64,000 nucleotides of DNA from Piezodorus guildinii (GCA_023052935.1 CM041292.1:135112951-135176950); one strand, 5' to 3'; shown: positions 27,870 through 38,307, counted from the first letter of the stretch. Numbers and translations: made by a program. The notes: generated by a model not told the origin, from the letters alone.

Positions 27870-27970
27870 ATTTCAACTTTAGTTCATTTAGAAGTTAATG
27901 AATAATTTGTCAACTTAAATTAATTTTAACAACGGAGGCAAGTGAAAGTCGTGTGTTGTGATTTTTTAAA
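27870..27970 (+). repeat. Repeat X, right end only
   Basis: AATTAATTTTAACAACGGAG, GCAAGTGAAAGTCGTGTGTTG. This is the right end of the family seen complete at 57.1-57.9 kb. Confidence 0.6.
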
Positions 27971-28620
27971 TAAAAATCAGCTCGATCATATCATAAGATT
28001 TTTTTTCTACTTATTTGTATAATGACTTTGAAGACACCTACGCTCTCCATCACCTCCACTCGCGAAGAAAAAGTGACAACACCCGGATAATGGAGGCAGC
28101 TGATGGAAATCAGACAATTTGCGAGGGAGTTTGAGACTCATGGACCACATGCCTGCGCTAACTATAACAAATTCATGAGCACGTCTGTCATTAGCGGAGC
28201 CACAAGATGTCAGCGATTATTGAAGGCGGTACATCAGCCCATGGCGAGGTAGCAGCCAAACGATTGAATTTCAGATGAGCGGCATGCCCTCATCCTCACC
28301 AACCGTGGTCCTTGCGTCTGCGAGTATTTCATTTAATGCCTTGTTAAACGCTTAACTTATGAACTTGAGAAACGCCTAAGAATCGGAAATAGGAAAATTG
28401 GTTTGGAGAACTACCGCCGTGTTAAAGGGTGGATAATTTATGAATCGGGTGAGAAAGGCCTTAAGACACATTTTGTAGAACCAGTTTACCTATGATTTAA
28501 AGTTTTGGGTGCAGTCCACATCAACCTCGGAGCTCGAAGAGGAAGAAGAAGGCCAGTACAAGGAAGACCACAGATCAACAGAAGATGCCAGAAGAATAAT
28601 TATTATTGAGTGTAGAACCG
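27971..28620. other. GC-richer patch without a recognised gene
   Basis: From about 28020 to 28610 the base composition is less AT-rich (for example ATGGAGGCAGCTGATGG and CCCATGGCGAGGTAGCAGCC). No continuous frame exists. The end near 28540 (GAAGAGGAAGAAGAAGGCC) recalls a basic LINE C-terminus, but I cannot support it. Confidence 0.3.
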
Positions 28621-28624
28621 CCTT

Positions 28625-28928
28625 AGGGAGCGGAGTGGTCTAGTGGATAGAACACAAGTCAACTGTTTTCCGGGGTCCTGGGTTCTAATCCCGACTGTGA
28701 CAAAATATTATTTCAGCCGGGGGTAACCCTAGGATATGGAGTCCCACCTGGAGCACACCCAGCCTCTATAAATTGGGTACCCACAATGGGGGAAAAACCT
28801 GACTAATGAGGGTGATCTCGGCCGAATCACCTCATTGCACATCCGTTGGCATAGAAACAGTTCAAATCTCTATATGTACTGAGCTCAAGACCCTTCATGG
28901 GTTGTAAGGGGTACAGAATTTATTTATT
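28625..28928 (+). mobile_element. tRNA-derived SINE, family B
   Basis: The head starts AGGGAGCGGAGTGGTCTAG. Box A TGGTCTAGTGG (28636-28646) and box B GGTTCTAATCC (28681-28691) are well preserved. The body contains CAGCCGGGGGTAACCC, GGAGTCCCACCTGGAGC and CCCTTCATGGGTTGTAAGGG, and the tail is TTTATTTATT. It abuts the left arm of the inverted repeat at 28929. A fragment of the same family lies at 12.77 kb. Confidence 0.75.
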
Positions 28929-29384
28929 TTATATATATAATTTTATTTTGAATGATTCGGGTTTTAGGTCATTAAACTATCACTCCTTCTTAATTTTCTT
29001 TATTCGGATCCTCCGTTTATATTTATACATAGGATCCTTTTCAACACTGCAATTAAACATAATTGGTTACATTTTGTATCCTTGGAGGGCTTGGAGATCC
29101 CAGTTCCCTGTAGTTAGCCTGAGTGGTGTGCCGGTGCTCAATGAAATTCTTTGGTAAGATGTTTTTATAATATATTGTACCTGGCTATAGATAGATGGTT
29201 TATGGAAAATGTAACCAACATACTACAAAATGTAACTAATTATGCAACAAATTGCAGTGTTGAAAAGGATCCTATGTATAAATATAAACGGAGGATCGAA
29301 ACGTCCAAATAAAGAAAATTAAGAAGGAGTGATAGTTTAATGACCTAAAACTCGAATCATTCAAAATAAAATTATAATATAAAA
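28929..29384. repeat. Long inverted repeat, possible Penelope-like terminal repeats
   Basis: The left arm 28929-29078 and right arm 29224-29384 are inverse copies of ~150-160 bases, separated by ~145 unrelated bases. The right arm reads GGAGGATCGAAACGTCC. In the left arm the matching GGACGTTT is deleted. GAAACGTC is the same block as in the hammerhead-like motifs at 25.3 and 37.25 kb, but no clear CTGATGA is left here. Confidence 0.65.
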
Positions 29385-29404
29385 GGGTAGATGAATTAAT
29401 TTCT

Positions 29405-29406
<2 letters not shown>

Positions 29407-29490
<84 letters not shown>
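29407..29490. repeat. (TA)n microsatellite, gypsy insertion site
   Basis: About 84 bases of TA directly abut the LTR at 29491. TA sequence resumes at 34996 on the far side. The element therefore inserted into TA repeats, with a 4-bp TATA duplication compatible with both flanks. Confidence 0.9.
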
Positions 29491-29492
<2 letters not shown>

Positions 29493-29673
29493 TTATGCTT
29501 GTTCGAGAGAAATAAATAAAAAAAAAGGAAAAGGTTGAGAATAAACAGCACTCACGGTTCCAGAAACAATACTGCTTTATTTGTGGAAATAATCCTGCTT
29601 ATATATGTTTGGGATGTTGTTTACATCCCAAGATGGTATTAAGGCTAATACTACCCGGCTCCTATCCATAACT
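29491..29673 (-). repeat. 3' LTR of the gypsy element
   Basis: 183 bases with AGTTAT/ATAACT ends. On the minus strand a TATATAA box (29605-29599) is followed ~20 bases on by AATAAA (29581-29576), so promoter and polyadenylation signals are both inside. Relative to the 5' LTR it has 8 extra bases (CCCAAGAT). The rest is identical. Confidence 0.93.
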
Positions 29674-29683
29674 CCCCCCCGCC
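29674..29683 (-). promoter_or_regulatory. Polypurine tract of the gypsy element
   Basis: The minus strand reads GGCGGGGGGG directly before the 3' LTR, the usual place for the plus-strand DNA primer. It is G-only rather than mixed A/G. Confidence 0.65.
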
Positions 29684-30091
29684 AGTTTACAAAGATACCC
29701 TCAATTTTGGAAACTCACACTAAAGCAAACAACGGAGAGGGCAGTTCGTAGCCTTGATACCACAATGGTTCTTACAAGCTAAAAAAAAACTAAATGAAAT
29801 ACTTGCATGGTCATACCACTTAAACAAAAATAGAAAACCAAATTAAAAGAAATTGAAAAAGAAACAGAAAGACACCTCATATTATGTACATACTAACCTA
29901 AATCTAAAGATACAACATAACATCAATAACATAGCTTCTGTAAAAACTAGAACAAAAGAACACACTGTGCACTGATAGCCGCACTAACACTAAAAAACAA
30001 ACAAAAAAAAAAAAATCTTTACATAAAATGCATGAGCCTGCACAACGAGAAAAGAGGCGTGCAGAGGCGAGAGCAAGACAGGTCGCGGTGG
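29684..30091 (-). other. Gypsy 3' untranslated region
   Basis: About 400 bases between the pol stop and the polypurine tract. No ORF is seen, so there is no sign of env. Confidence 0.6.
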
Positions 30092-33000
30092 CTAGCGCGG
30101 ATCTACCATCGGAAGCTTTAGCTGTTCAATGTGAACAGTGCGCCGCTTTTTAGGTTCCCGAAGACTGTCGATCGTAACGAGATTATGTTCCCTGATCGCG
30201 GTCACTTTGAACGGGCCTTCGTACCGCAGCAACTCCTTCCCCCTATTGGTGGTCATTTTGCGATAGACAACAGTACCGATCTTGATGTCGCCCATCTGAT
30301 CCCGTAGTTTAAGGTTTTCCCGCTCCACACGCCTACTCTTCTCCCTCCTTAATTTGTTCCGCACCTTGCCCCACGCCTTGCTGATTTCCGCCCTATTGGC
30401 AACGATGTCTCCCACGCATCGATCGTTCGTGGTGGTGTCCGACCAGTCGCGACGCAGCCCTCGGAATCCGAATAAAACTTCGATCGGGGAGAACCCCGTG
30501 ACGGAGTGGATGGAGTGGTTGTAGGCTACAATCGCCTTCCTCATGGCCACATCCGGCTCCAAGCCCTTCTCGCCCTGATACACGCGGAGGTGGTCGCTCA
30601 GGATGCTGTGGAGCCTCTCGATGCTACCCCTACTTTTCGGATGGCCCGGCGTAGTGAAATGCCATGTAATTTCTAGGCGTTTCGCTTCCTCCCGGATCGC
30701 GACGTTATCAAATTCCCGACCCGCATCCGACGAAATTCTCTCCGGTACCCCTTAGAACTGCATCCATATGTGAAGAGCCTCCAATACCGCTTCTGCCGAC
30801 TTGTCGAGCACCTGGTACCCCATGGCCACCTTGCTGAAGAGGTCAATAATGGTGACCCACTTGTAACCCCTCCAGGTGAAAGTGTCGATTTGGAGGTCGC
30901 GGAGAGGCGCGTCCCCTGTAGGTGTCTCTTCCTGCATACCGCGCGGGGGGTGCCGGTCATATTTCGTGCGCAGACACACTTCGCATGCACCGATCGTGTC
31001 CTGGATGGTTTTTTTCATCCCCCACCAGAAATATCGCCTACGCAACGCTTGCAACGTCTCGTTAACCCCGCGGTGGTTGGTTTTACCCTGATGGTAAGCA
31101 AGAGTAACCTCCTTCTGCTGCTCCTCAACCTGAAGTGTCTCCACGGAGTACTTGCATCGTATAAACGTCCGATCGACGCCGATCCTCTCGGAGCGCCAAA
31201 TGCGCCGAATCTTATCCCAGACAGTTGCGTTCCCTACGTAGAGGTGATGGACTTTCCCCGGTTCTGACGCATCTAGCAACGCCCTGCAAATCTGGTCGTC
31301 ACGGACCCCCGGCTGAGACCAGATGAGGTTGATTTTGCTCTTACCGTAAGTCCGATATTCGATTTTAATCGTCCCCTCAGTCCGTGTCTTCCAAATTACC
31401 TGCCGACGTTTGTCATTGACGATCTCTTCGACTTCCTCCATTTCAACCGGCCTCTCCTCCGCCGAGCTCCCGTCCTCCGGCGAGTCCTCATCACCATCCG
31501 GAACTGCAGGACCAGCCTCACCCTCACCATCTGGTGTCCACTCCCTCAAAAACTGACGCACGTCGCGGGACGGCTCTCCCTCTTCAACGGCATTAACCAT
31601 AACGGCCCTCGACAGCCAGTCCGCCACAACATTGTCCTTTCCGGGCTTGTAGGCAATCTCAATATTATATTGATTGAGGAATTCCTTCCATCTCGCGACC
31701 CTGGCAGAGGATTCTTTCAACTTCCCGACCCATTGCAACGGCCGGTGGTCGGTATGGACACGGAACTTCCTCCCGAAAACGTAAGGCCGGAAGTGGTCTA
31801 TCGCCCATACGATTCCCAGCAGCTCCCGTTCCAATGCGCTATATCTGGTCTCCGCGTCCGTTAGCCGCCTGCTCGCATACGCCACAGGACGATCACCCCC
31901 CTCGCTGTCCTGCGATAAAACTGCCCCCACCGCGTAATCGCTGGCATCGGTTGTAATAGTAAACATCTTATTAAAGTCCGGAAACGCCAGTACCGGCTCC
32001 GCCTGCAGACGATCCATACATTTACGGATGTTCTGCTCCATCACCGGGGTCACAGTCAACTTAGCACCCTTCTTCAGTAAGTTATTAATCGGGACCAAGT
32101 ACTCTGCCATGTCGGGGACGAATCGGCGATAGTAATTGAGCGTGCCTAGGAGGCGACGGATCCCCTTGACATCTCGAGGGATTGCCATGCGTCGGATAGC
32201 GTCAACTTTCGCGGTGTCCGGCTTGACCCCTTCCCGGGAGATCGTATGTCCCAAGAAATTGATCTGCGCCTGCCCGAGTATCGATTTTACCCCGGATAGT
32301 TTCAGCCCGAACTGCCGCACCCTCTAGAAAACGCGGCGTAAGTGCTCCACATGCTCGGCTTCCGTCTTACTGAACACAAGGAGGTCATCCATGTAGACCT
32401 GACACACAGATTCGTCGAGGCCCCTCAGAAATTCATCCATCAGACGTTGGAAGGTAATGGGGGCGTTCTTGAGCCCAAACGGCATACGAGTAAATTCGTA
32501 GTGCCCCTGTTCAAAGGTAAACGCCGTTTTATGTTGATCCCGGGGGTGCATTTGGATCTGATGGTACCCGGCTTTGAGATCCAATGTGCTAAAGACCACG
32601 GCCCCGCTCAGCCTGTCCAATATGTCCTCAAATCGGGGAATCGGATACCGCTCGTCTATGGTATTATCGTTAAGCTGCCGATAATCGATCACCACACGAT
32701 ACTTTTCCGTACGATCTCCAGGGGCCGGCTTCTTCTTCACCGCCCACAAAGGGCTATTGTACGGGGACGTGCTGTGAACTATGATGCCCTGCGCGAGTAG
32801 ACTATCCAATTCCTCCCGGATATGCTTGCGGAGCGCCTGCGGGTAGCGTCTTTCCTTGACATAGGTGACTCTGTCCTGTTTCAGGGGTATCTCATGGACC
32901 GTCCTCCCCGTCACGCCCAAGATTTCGCCCTCCCGAAAAAAAATGTCCTTGAAGTCGGCCCGTATTGTGTCTCTCCAGTCGTTAACTTCGGTGACTGCGC

Positions 33001-33460
33001 CTATCCGCGCCCTTTTCCCCCTTGCAATTTCACGACATCTGTACGTCCGTTGGCCCAGCCGAATGCTCCAAAGCCCTTGGCTGTTGCGGACCCGCGCTCC
33101 CACCTGTCCTAACAGATCGCACCCCACTATAACCTGGTATTCCCGGGTCATGTTCCCCACTATATGCACCTTTAGGGTACCCCCCTTCTCAACCCAATGG
33201 TCTAGCCCGATCTCAGCTTCCCCCTCGACTTTACACGGTCCCCCCAAGGTAAGTAATTGGCAATCACATTGTCGAATTTGACTTGCTCTCTCTCTATCAC
33301 ACAGCGTTTCCAACGCCTCCCGGGTCATAATAGTGCTAGAGCTCCCTGTATCTACTAGGCACTTCACTCCCCTAGACACTTGAATTATTGGCAACCAGCA
33401 TTGCTTACCTCGTATATTATGACATATTGCTGTGCGGTCGCCTCTCTGCGAGCACACTCC
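30092..33460 (-). pseudogene. Gypsy pol: protease, RT, RNase H, integrase, with two nonsense codons
   Basis: One continuous frame, also the same frame as gag, interrupted by TAG (32326-32324) and TAA (30754-30752). In order: aspartic protease (LVDTGSSSTIM), RT (YNSPLWAVKKK, RVVIDYRQLND, catalytic VYMDDLLVF, then the TAG a few codons on). Then the RT connection (FLGHTISREGVKPD) and RNase H (TTDASDYAVGAVLSQ, ALERELLGIVW, HTDHRPLQW). Integrase has a zinc finger (HQGKTNHRG...CEVC), core Asp in LQIDTFTW, then the TAA, core SSDAG, and Glu in SIERLH. A GPFKV motif of the GPY/F type lies near the end. Apart from the two stops I see no frameshift. Pol starts right after the gag TGA with no separate good ATG, which suggests readthrough in the parent element. 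Confidence 0.93.
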
Positions 33461-34705
33461 TCAGATCCCGGCTCTCTGCCTCCTTCCAGCTGCTGCTCGT
33501 CGCGGTTGGCTCCATCTGCTGCATCCCTCTCCTCCGCTGCCACTGCTCCCAGGTTCTTCTCCATCCGTCTCCGAAGTATCCGAACCCTCGGTGACCTCTA
33601 CTGAAGGCCCGCTTCTTCGAGATGGGAGGTGAGTTCTCTTTATCCTCTGCATGTTTACCTCCATCGGCTCATCCCGCGCAGCGTTTCGCCTTCGAACCAT
33701 ATATGGGCATTGTCTCGCTATGTGCCCCTCGGTTCCACACTCAAAACATTTAGTGCGGGGACACTGAGCTACCAGATGCCTCTGCTTTCCGCAACCGTGG
33801 CACTTCCTGTCATCTCGTCTAAACCCATTCCTCGCTCGGGGTAGTCCTGGTCTCCTCTCTCCTCCAGCCGTAGGTCTGTCCCTGGTTCCGTACGCCTGCT
33901 CTTTCCTTCTCCAGGTTGTCAGTGTGTTACGAGGGCGTCTGCCGGGTACTGTGCTCCATCCTAGTTCCTCCACCTCCATCCTGGACTCTTCTTCCCTAGC
34001 GCTCGAATCTACCATGTCCTGGGCACACTCGATGAATGTACGATCCCGCGGTAGGGAGTCTCTCTTCCCAGTTTCCTTGGCCAGCTGCACCTTGAGGATC
34101 GTCGATAAGAAATTCATCCGGCCTTCTACGTCGGGAGCACTCATTGTCTCTCGCATCTTCTCGGTTATCCTATTGTACCTTGCAAGTAGGATTCCCGCGT
34201 ATTGTCCGGCTGTCTGGCGAGGTGAACATCTTTCCCGGAACATCTGGAATATATCTTCTTCCGGGGTCCAGCGTCCTCCGCCGAAGGCTTTCTTTAACCT
34301 CTCTTTGACTATCGCCCATGGTGTTTCTTCGTCCGCCTGGATCTGGTTCAATATGTTCCGTCTCACTCGACAGACTAAGGCCGCCCTCAAAGCTTCGGCG
34401 TCCCCCTGGGGTAGTAGGTCTTCTTCTACCTTAGCCTCGATCCTTGCCATGAGACGATCTCCGCCCTTGAGGAAGTGGTTTAGGTCACCTACCTCGCCAC
34501 CAAAGCGCTCCAGGTCCGAAATCGCTTTCCTCAGATCCTGACACGTCGCCGTTTTGATTCGCATCCATGCCATGGCATTAGCATGTGCTTCTGCTAGCGT
34601 ATTCCTAGGTAACGGAGGGATTACCGGCACCGCCGGTGGCTGAACTTCCGGTACTTGCGGGTTTTCCGGTAAATTAAGAACTGGTGGTCTTATTAGTCCA
34701 TCCAT
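33461..34705 (-). CDS. Gypsy gag: capsid-nucleocapsid protein
   Basis: 414 residues. A Pro-rich N-terminus is followed by a helical capsid-like region (about residues 45-240, for example TPWAIVKERLKKAFGG and QTAGQYAGILLARYNRI). The nucleocapsid has two CCHC knuckles, CHGCGKQRHLVAQC and CFECGTEGHIARQC, and the tail is acidic then basic. It would assemble the virus-like particle and bind the genomic RNA. The start MDGLIRPPVLNL lies ~115 bases inside the 5' LTR boundary. It ends in TGA, after which pol continues in the same frame, so a Gag-Pol product needs stop-codon readthrough. Confidence 0.9.
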   Translation of the reverse strand: MDGLIRPPVLNLPENPQVPEVQPPAVPVIPPLPRNTLAEAHANAMAWMRIKTATCQDLRKAISDLERFGGEVGDLNHFLKGGDRLMARIEAKVEEDLLPQGDAEALRAALVCRVRRNILNQIQADEETPWAIVKERLKKAFGGGRWTPEEDIFQMFRERCSPRQTAGQYAGILLARYNRITEKMRETMSAPDVEGRMNFLSTILKVQLAKETGKRDSLPRDRTFIECAQDMVDSSAREEESRMEVEELGWSTVPGRRPRNTLTTWRRKEQAYGTRDRPTAGGERRPGLPRARNGFRRDDRKCHGCGKQRHLVAQCPRTKCFECGTEGHIARQCPYMVRRRNAARDEPMEVNMQRIKRTHLPSRRSGPSVEVTEGSDTSETDGEEPGSSGSGGEGCSRWSQPRRAAAGRRQRAGI

Positions 34706-34803
34706 ATCTCTTAATTAAAGGAGAAAGAAAAATAAAAATTCAAAATGTACGGCGTAATAAAAAAAAACGTGTCACTCACTTTGGTAACCTGCCCGCTCTG
34801 ATT

Positions 34804-34821
34804 TCCCGGGTTTCGGCACCA
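34804..34821 (-). promoter_or_regulatory. Primer-binding site of the gypsy element
   Basis: TGGTGCCGAAACCCGGGA on the minus strand, starting at the last base of the 5' LTR. Its complement would end ...GGCACCA, as a tRNA 3' end does. I could not assign the tRNA species with confidence. Confidence 0.65.
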
Positions 34822-34995
34822 GTTATGCTTGTTCGAGAGAAATAAATAAAAAAAAAGGAAAAGGTTGAGAATAAACAGCACTCACGGTTCCAGAAACAAT
34901 ACTGCTTTATTTGTGGAAATAATCCTGCTTATATATGTTTGGGATGTTGTTTACATGGTATTAAGGCTAATACTACCCGGCTCCTATCCATAACT
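34821..34995 (-). repeat. 5' LTR of the gypsy element
   Basis: 175 bases, identical to the 3' LTR except for the 8-base indel. TATATAA (34935-34929) and AATAAA (34911-34906) are present on the coding strand. Transcription would begin near the AATAAA. Confidence 0.93.
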
Positions 34996-36011
34996 TATAT
35001 ATAATATATATATACAAGGTAGATGGGAGGTGCGAGAGAAACAGAAACTATTTAATGAATTTCACTATTCAATAATGTTTCCTTTGGGAAGAAGGAATCG
35101 GTAGATGATAGTTCTTTTGTTTGAACATTTCCTTCTTTAAAATTTGAAATCTAAATTCATTATTATACATTTTATTTATTTTGTTCTAGTGTGACTATGT
35201 GGTATTACAGAAAAAAATCGTAAATATAATGAACTTATCTGTTTTGAAACCTATCCGATGAGTCCGTCCGAAACAGATATTTCGTGTATCAAAGATTTAT
35301 TTCCACCGCGACAGTTGACGGTAATGAAGGGTTGTGGTTCTTAGTGAGCACAGAGCATGTAATATAATGTAATTATATGATATGATATAATTATATTGCA
35401 TAATATAATCATTGAATATAATATAAATTATATATTCTATATTCTGTGGTAGTAAGGCTAAGAGCCCAGCTAGCGGAATTGCATTTTATTTTATAAGTGT
35501 AAAGTGATATAAATGATATATATTAAGCGATTTATAAAAAAAAATAATTCATTGACCTTAGATATAGATGTATGTTTTCCCATTTTTTACGTGACTCAAA
35601 GGTACTCTTCTTACTCAAATTAAGCTAGTGATTGAGGCTGTTTTCGGTTTCCTTTTTAGAGAAAAGTTTAATTTTCCATATATGGATATATTTCATTCAA
35701 GCTCACATGACCTAGATGAAAAATCACAGGACCTTTATATCTAGAAAGAATTCTGAAACTTTAAATGGTTTCTTTTCAAGATACTCAAAAGCTTTATTAG
35801 ATATTAAGGTGACTTATGTGAACAAAATAAGACCATGGCAGTCCAAAATCTTTCTGTCAAAGTCCTATGGTGATTGATAAAATAATAATTGAATATAAAT
35901 CATTAAAAAAAAATAACATTATCATTAATAGAAACTTTGGATTATTATCTCTAAAAAAAAATTGATACATGAAACTCCATTAGAAAAAAACATTTAAATT
36001 ATATATATATA

Positions 36012-36065
<54 letters not shown>

Positions 36066-36519
36066 ACTTAAAATATATTTGCGGTATGATAATTTATTGG
36101 CAAACTATTTACTGGAAGCGTTCTGAAATTGTAGCAGCTTTTTACGGTGGCAATATGTTGCCCACCTTCTCTCCAATAAGTCCCTGCCGTAAATAAAATT
36201 TGCCAAGATGAAGACAAGCTAGAATATGAACAATGGTATCATCTGTTCCTACAATAGGCCGGGGAATATATATTTTGTTATATATATAAGGTCTATATGC
36301 TCTGTAAGGTCGTGACACAGGTACCAATAAAGTTCATCCTTCGTTCTCTTCAGTGAGATGAACGCCGAAAATACTTATTAGGTTCTTGCCTACGGACATA
36401 GAAAAATAAAGTCACATTTTTGATGGACGCAATTTATAACAATTTATTTTTAATAAAATTATACACTGCAGTAATCAATTCATACAGGAAAAATTATAGG
36501 TTTGGTGTAACAATATAAC
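34996..36519. other. AT-rich DNA with (TA)n tracts
   Basis: TA tracts at 34996-35022 and 36000-36062, and short palindromic AT runs near 35360-35450. A 61-codon minus-strand frame (36142-36327) has no recognisable domain. Confidence 0.5.
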
Positions 36520-36724
36520 TTTATTTGTTTATACATTTAACACCACTTTATGTACTGTGGCTAATCGGCGATGCTACAGTGGGAGTCCTAAATTTTTCCT
36601 ATCCAGGGTTAATTAAGATATGAATCTATAACGAGCACTTGACATCACACAGACTCGAGAACACTTTTTTACGTTCCCATCGAAAGAGGGACTAACTTAG
36701 GATTTTTTACTCCGATTAAAAAAC
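36520..36724 (-). mobile_element. tRNA-derived SINE, family A, copy 4 (head missing)
   Basis: On the minus strand the body reads GGATTTTTTA-like (decayed), TGTGTGATGTCAAGTGCTCG, GGAAAAATTTAGGACTCCC, GCATCGCCGATTAGCCACAG, then the TAAATGTATAAACAAATAAAG tail region. The tRNA-like head with boxes A and B is absent, so the copy is 5'-truncated. Confidence 0.75.
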
Positions 36725-37033
36725 GCTTTTTATAATTATTAATGATTTAACATTATGTAAATTGAACTTGAAATTAACAAATACTTTTCCAAGATTCAAT
36801 TATGCTCCAGATATCCAGTTCCTTTATTATTTTGTAGGATACACTCAGGCATATCCGTCGTCGCACAGATTTGTATAAATACATTTTTTATATATCTATT
36901 AAGTTTGACAATATTTTCATTTGTAGCTAAATTTCAATACAGTCTATTGTTCAAAAGTAAGAGAGCATCATGATATCATATTGACTGTACTTAGTTTTTA
37001 TAATGATGAGTATGGTTGACCGTTAAAATATTA
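36725..37033. other. AT-rich DNA without a recognised gene
   Basis: Nothing recognised. Confidence 0.4.
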
Positions 37034-37336
37034 TATGAGGAAGATGGTTGAGGATGCGGTCAAAGAAAGAAACACACATTAAAAAGTATTACTTATTTTA
37101 ATTGTGTGCCGACGTTTCGGCCTACATTGTGGGTTTTCATATGGTGACCTTAGACCGGTGTCTATAGAAGTCTTCTTTAGACTTACATATAGAACACTTC
37201 TTTAGACACCGTCTCAGAGTCACCCTGATGAAGGCTCGCGATGTAGACCGAAACGTCGGCACAACATAATAATGTATGTTTCTTTCTGATGACCGCACCC
37301 CCAACCTCATTTAAGTTTCTATCTATCTTCCTCATT
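37034..37336. repeat. Inverted repeat with a hammerhead-like motif, probable Penelope-like remnant
   Basis: Left arm (about 37034-37150) and right arm (about 37220-37336) are inverse copies. Shared blocks are GGCCGAAACGTCGGCAC (minus) or GACCGAAACGTCGGCAC (plus), TTTCTTTC, TGACCGCA, CAACC and ATCTTCCTCAT. The right arm has an extra ~15 bases (TTTAAGTTTCTATCT). In the left arm the CTGATGA box has decayed to a CATATGA-like string, so only the right arm keeps a full core. Confidence 0.65.
37221..37262 (+). ncRNA. Hammerhead-ribozyme-like motif with GUC cleavage triplet
   Basis: CTGATGA (37225-37231), stem II region AGGCTCGCG...GTAGACC (weak; the inverse copy has GGCC, which pairs better), GAAA (37250-37253), C, then GTC (37255-37257), the preferred hammerhead cleavage triplet. 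Stem I keeps CC/GG only. Core bases are intact but the stems have decayed. Confidence 0.5.
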
Positions 37337-37339
37337 TAA

Positions 37340-38305
37340 GTTTTTATAAGTTTCTAGTCTCAAATTCTATGTTTATTATGAATATCAATGATAAAACAAC
37401 GATGACTAATTAAGAATTACAACCTTAGAAACTAATTGAATATTTCAAGTATAATGATTTTTTAAAAAGTTTATAATATTATCCTATATTTTAAATGAAG
37501 TCATGTGGTATTTTTGTTTGTCGACTAACTTTAAAATAGTTTGGAATGTTATCCAATCAACATTGTTGTTTATAAGTAAAGCGTAATCAGTTTTGGATTC
37601 GAAATCAAGATCGTAAAGAATTAAATGTTACAGTATACATCATCAAATGCACATCATTGAATTTATCTTTTGTGTTAGAGGGGAAGTAGGGTACCTTTGA
37701 AAAGTGGATACCGAGCCATTTGTAACATCACTACGCTTGTCAATTGAAGGATAGTAATCTTTCAAACAGATCAGCTAATTCAATCTGGGTCTGATCCCTC
37801 AGCTGTAACAGAGGCTCTGTGTGCTGAGTGCGTTTCATTCGAAAACGTAACCGTTAATAAAAAAAAAGAAAAGAAAAAAGAAGTTGAGTGCATCCAGTAC
37901 AAAAGAACTCTCAGACATGGAGTGGTTGAGATTCTTTCATCCAATGTCTGATACATTTCTTTTACTGCTCATGTTGGCAATCTCAATGGTACGTTTCTTC
38001 TTTCCTTTGTTATTGATTAAAATCTGAAGAGGAAGTCATTTTTGAGAAATCTTGTACTATTTCCATATTATATCTACTGATGATATCCCACTTATGATGT
38101 TGATATTTATTGTGCTGCTAATAGCAATGTATGTTTTTATATACTATAGTTCATAAAACATAACATTAAGCAGAAGGAAAATACGTTTAGGAGTAGATAT
38201 CATGATAAAGTTAAAAATTGTAAATAAAAAAATATATAAAAATTATTGTTATATATTAATTGTTATAAATATATAATAATAAATTGTTATATATATATTG
38301 ACATA
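37340..38305. other. AT-rich DNA without a recognised gene
   Basis: No ORF or repeat family recognised. Confidence 0.4.
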
Positions 38306-38307
38306 TA

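Larger units (their letters stand above)
29491..34995 (-). mobile_element. Ty3/gypsy LTR retrotransposon
   Basis: A complete element: two LTRs (29491-29673 and 34821-34995), a primer-binding site next to the 5' LTR, gag, a pol coding for protease, RT, RNase H and integrase, and a G-rich polypurine tract at the 3' LTR. No envelope-like ORF follows integrase. The LTRs differ only by an 8-base indel, which marks a recent insertion. The pol frame nevertheless has two nonsense codons, so this copy should not make a full-length polyprotein. LTR ends AGTTAT...ATAACT and the TATA target are typical of the gypsy group. Confidence 0.95.

Noticed and set aside
28636..28691. Apparent tRNA gene on the plus strand
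   Set aside because: Same reason: promoter boxes without a foldable tRNA, followed by a ~200-base SINE body.
29491..29673. Reading the LTR as TG...CA with AGTTA/TAACT as target duplication
   Set aside because: AGTTA and TAACT flank both LTRs on inner and outer sides, so they belong to the LTR. The true duplication is TATA within the TA tract.
30770..31267. 165-codon plus-strand frame and similar ones through 34541
   Set aside because: They are antisense shadows of gypsy pol and gag. Codon pattern and motifs lie on the minus strand.
37280..37300. Second CTGATGA string after the 37.25-kb motif as another ribozyme
   Set aside because: No GAAA or stem II follows. It is part of the conserved flank shared with the 27.7-kb locus.
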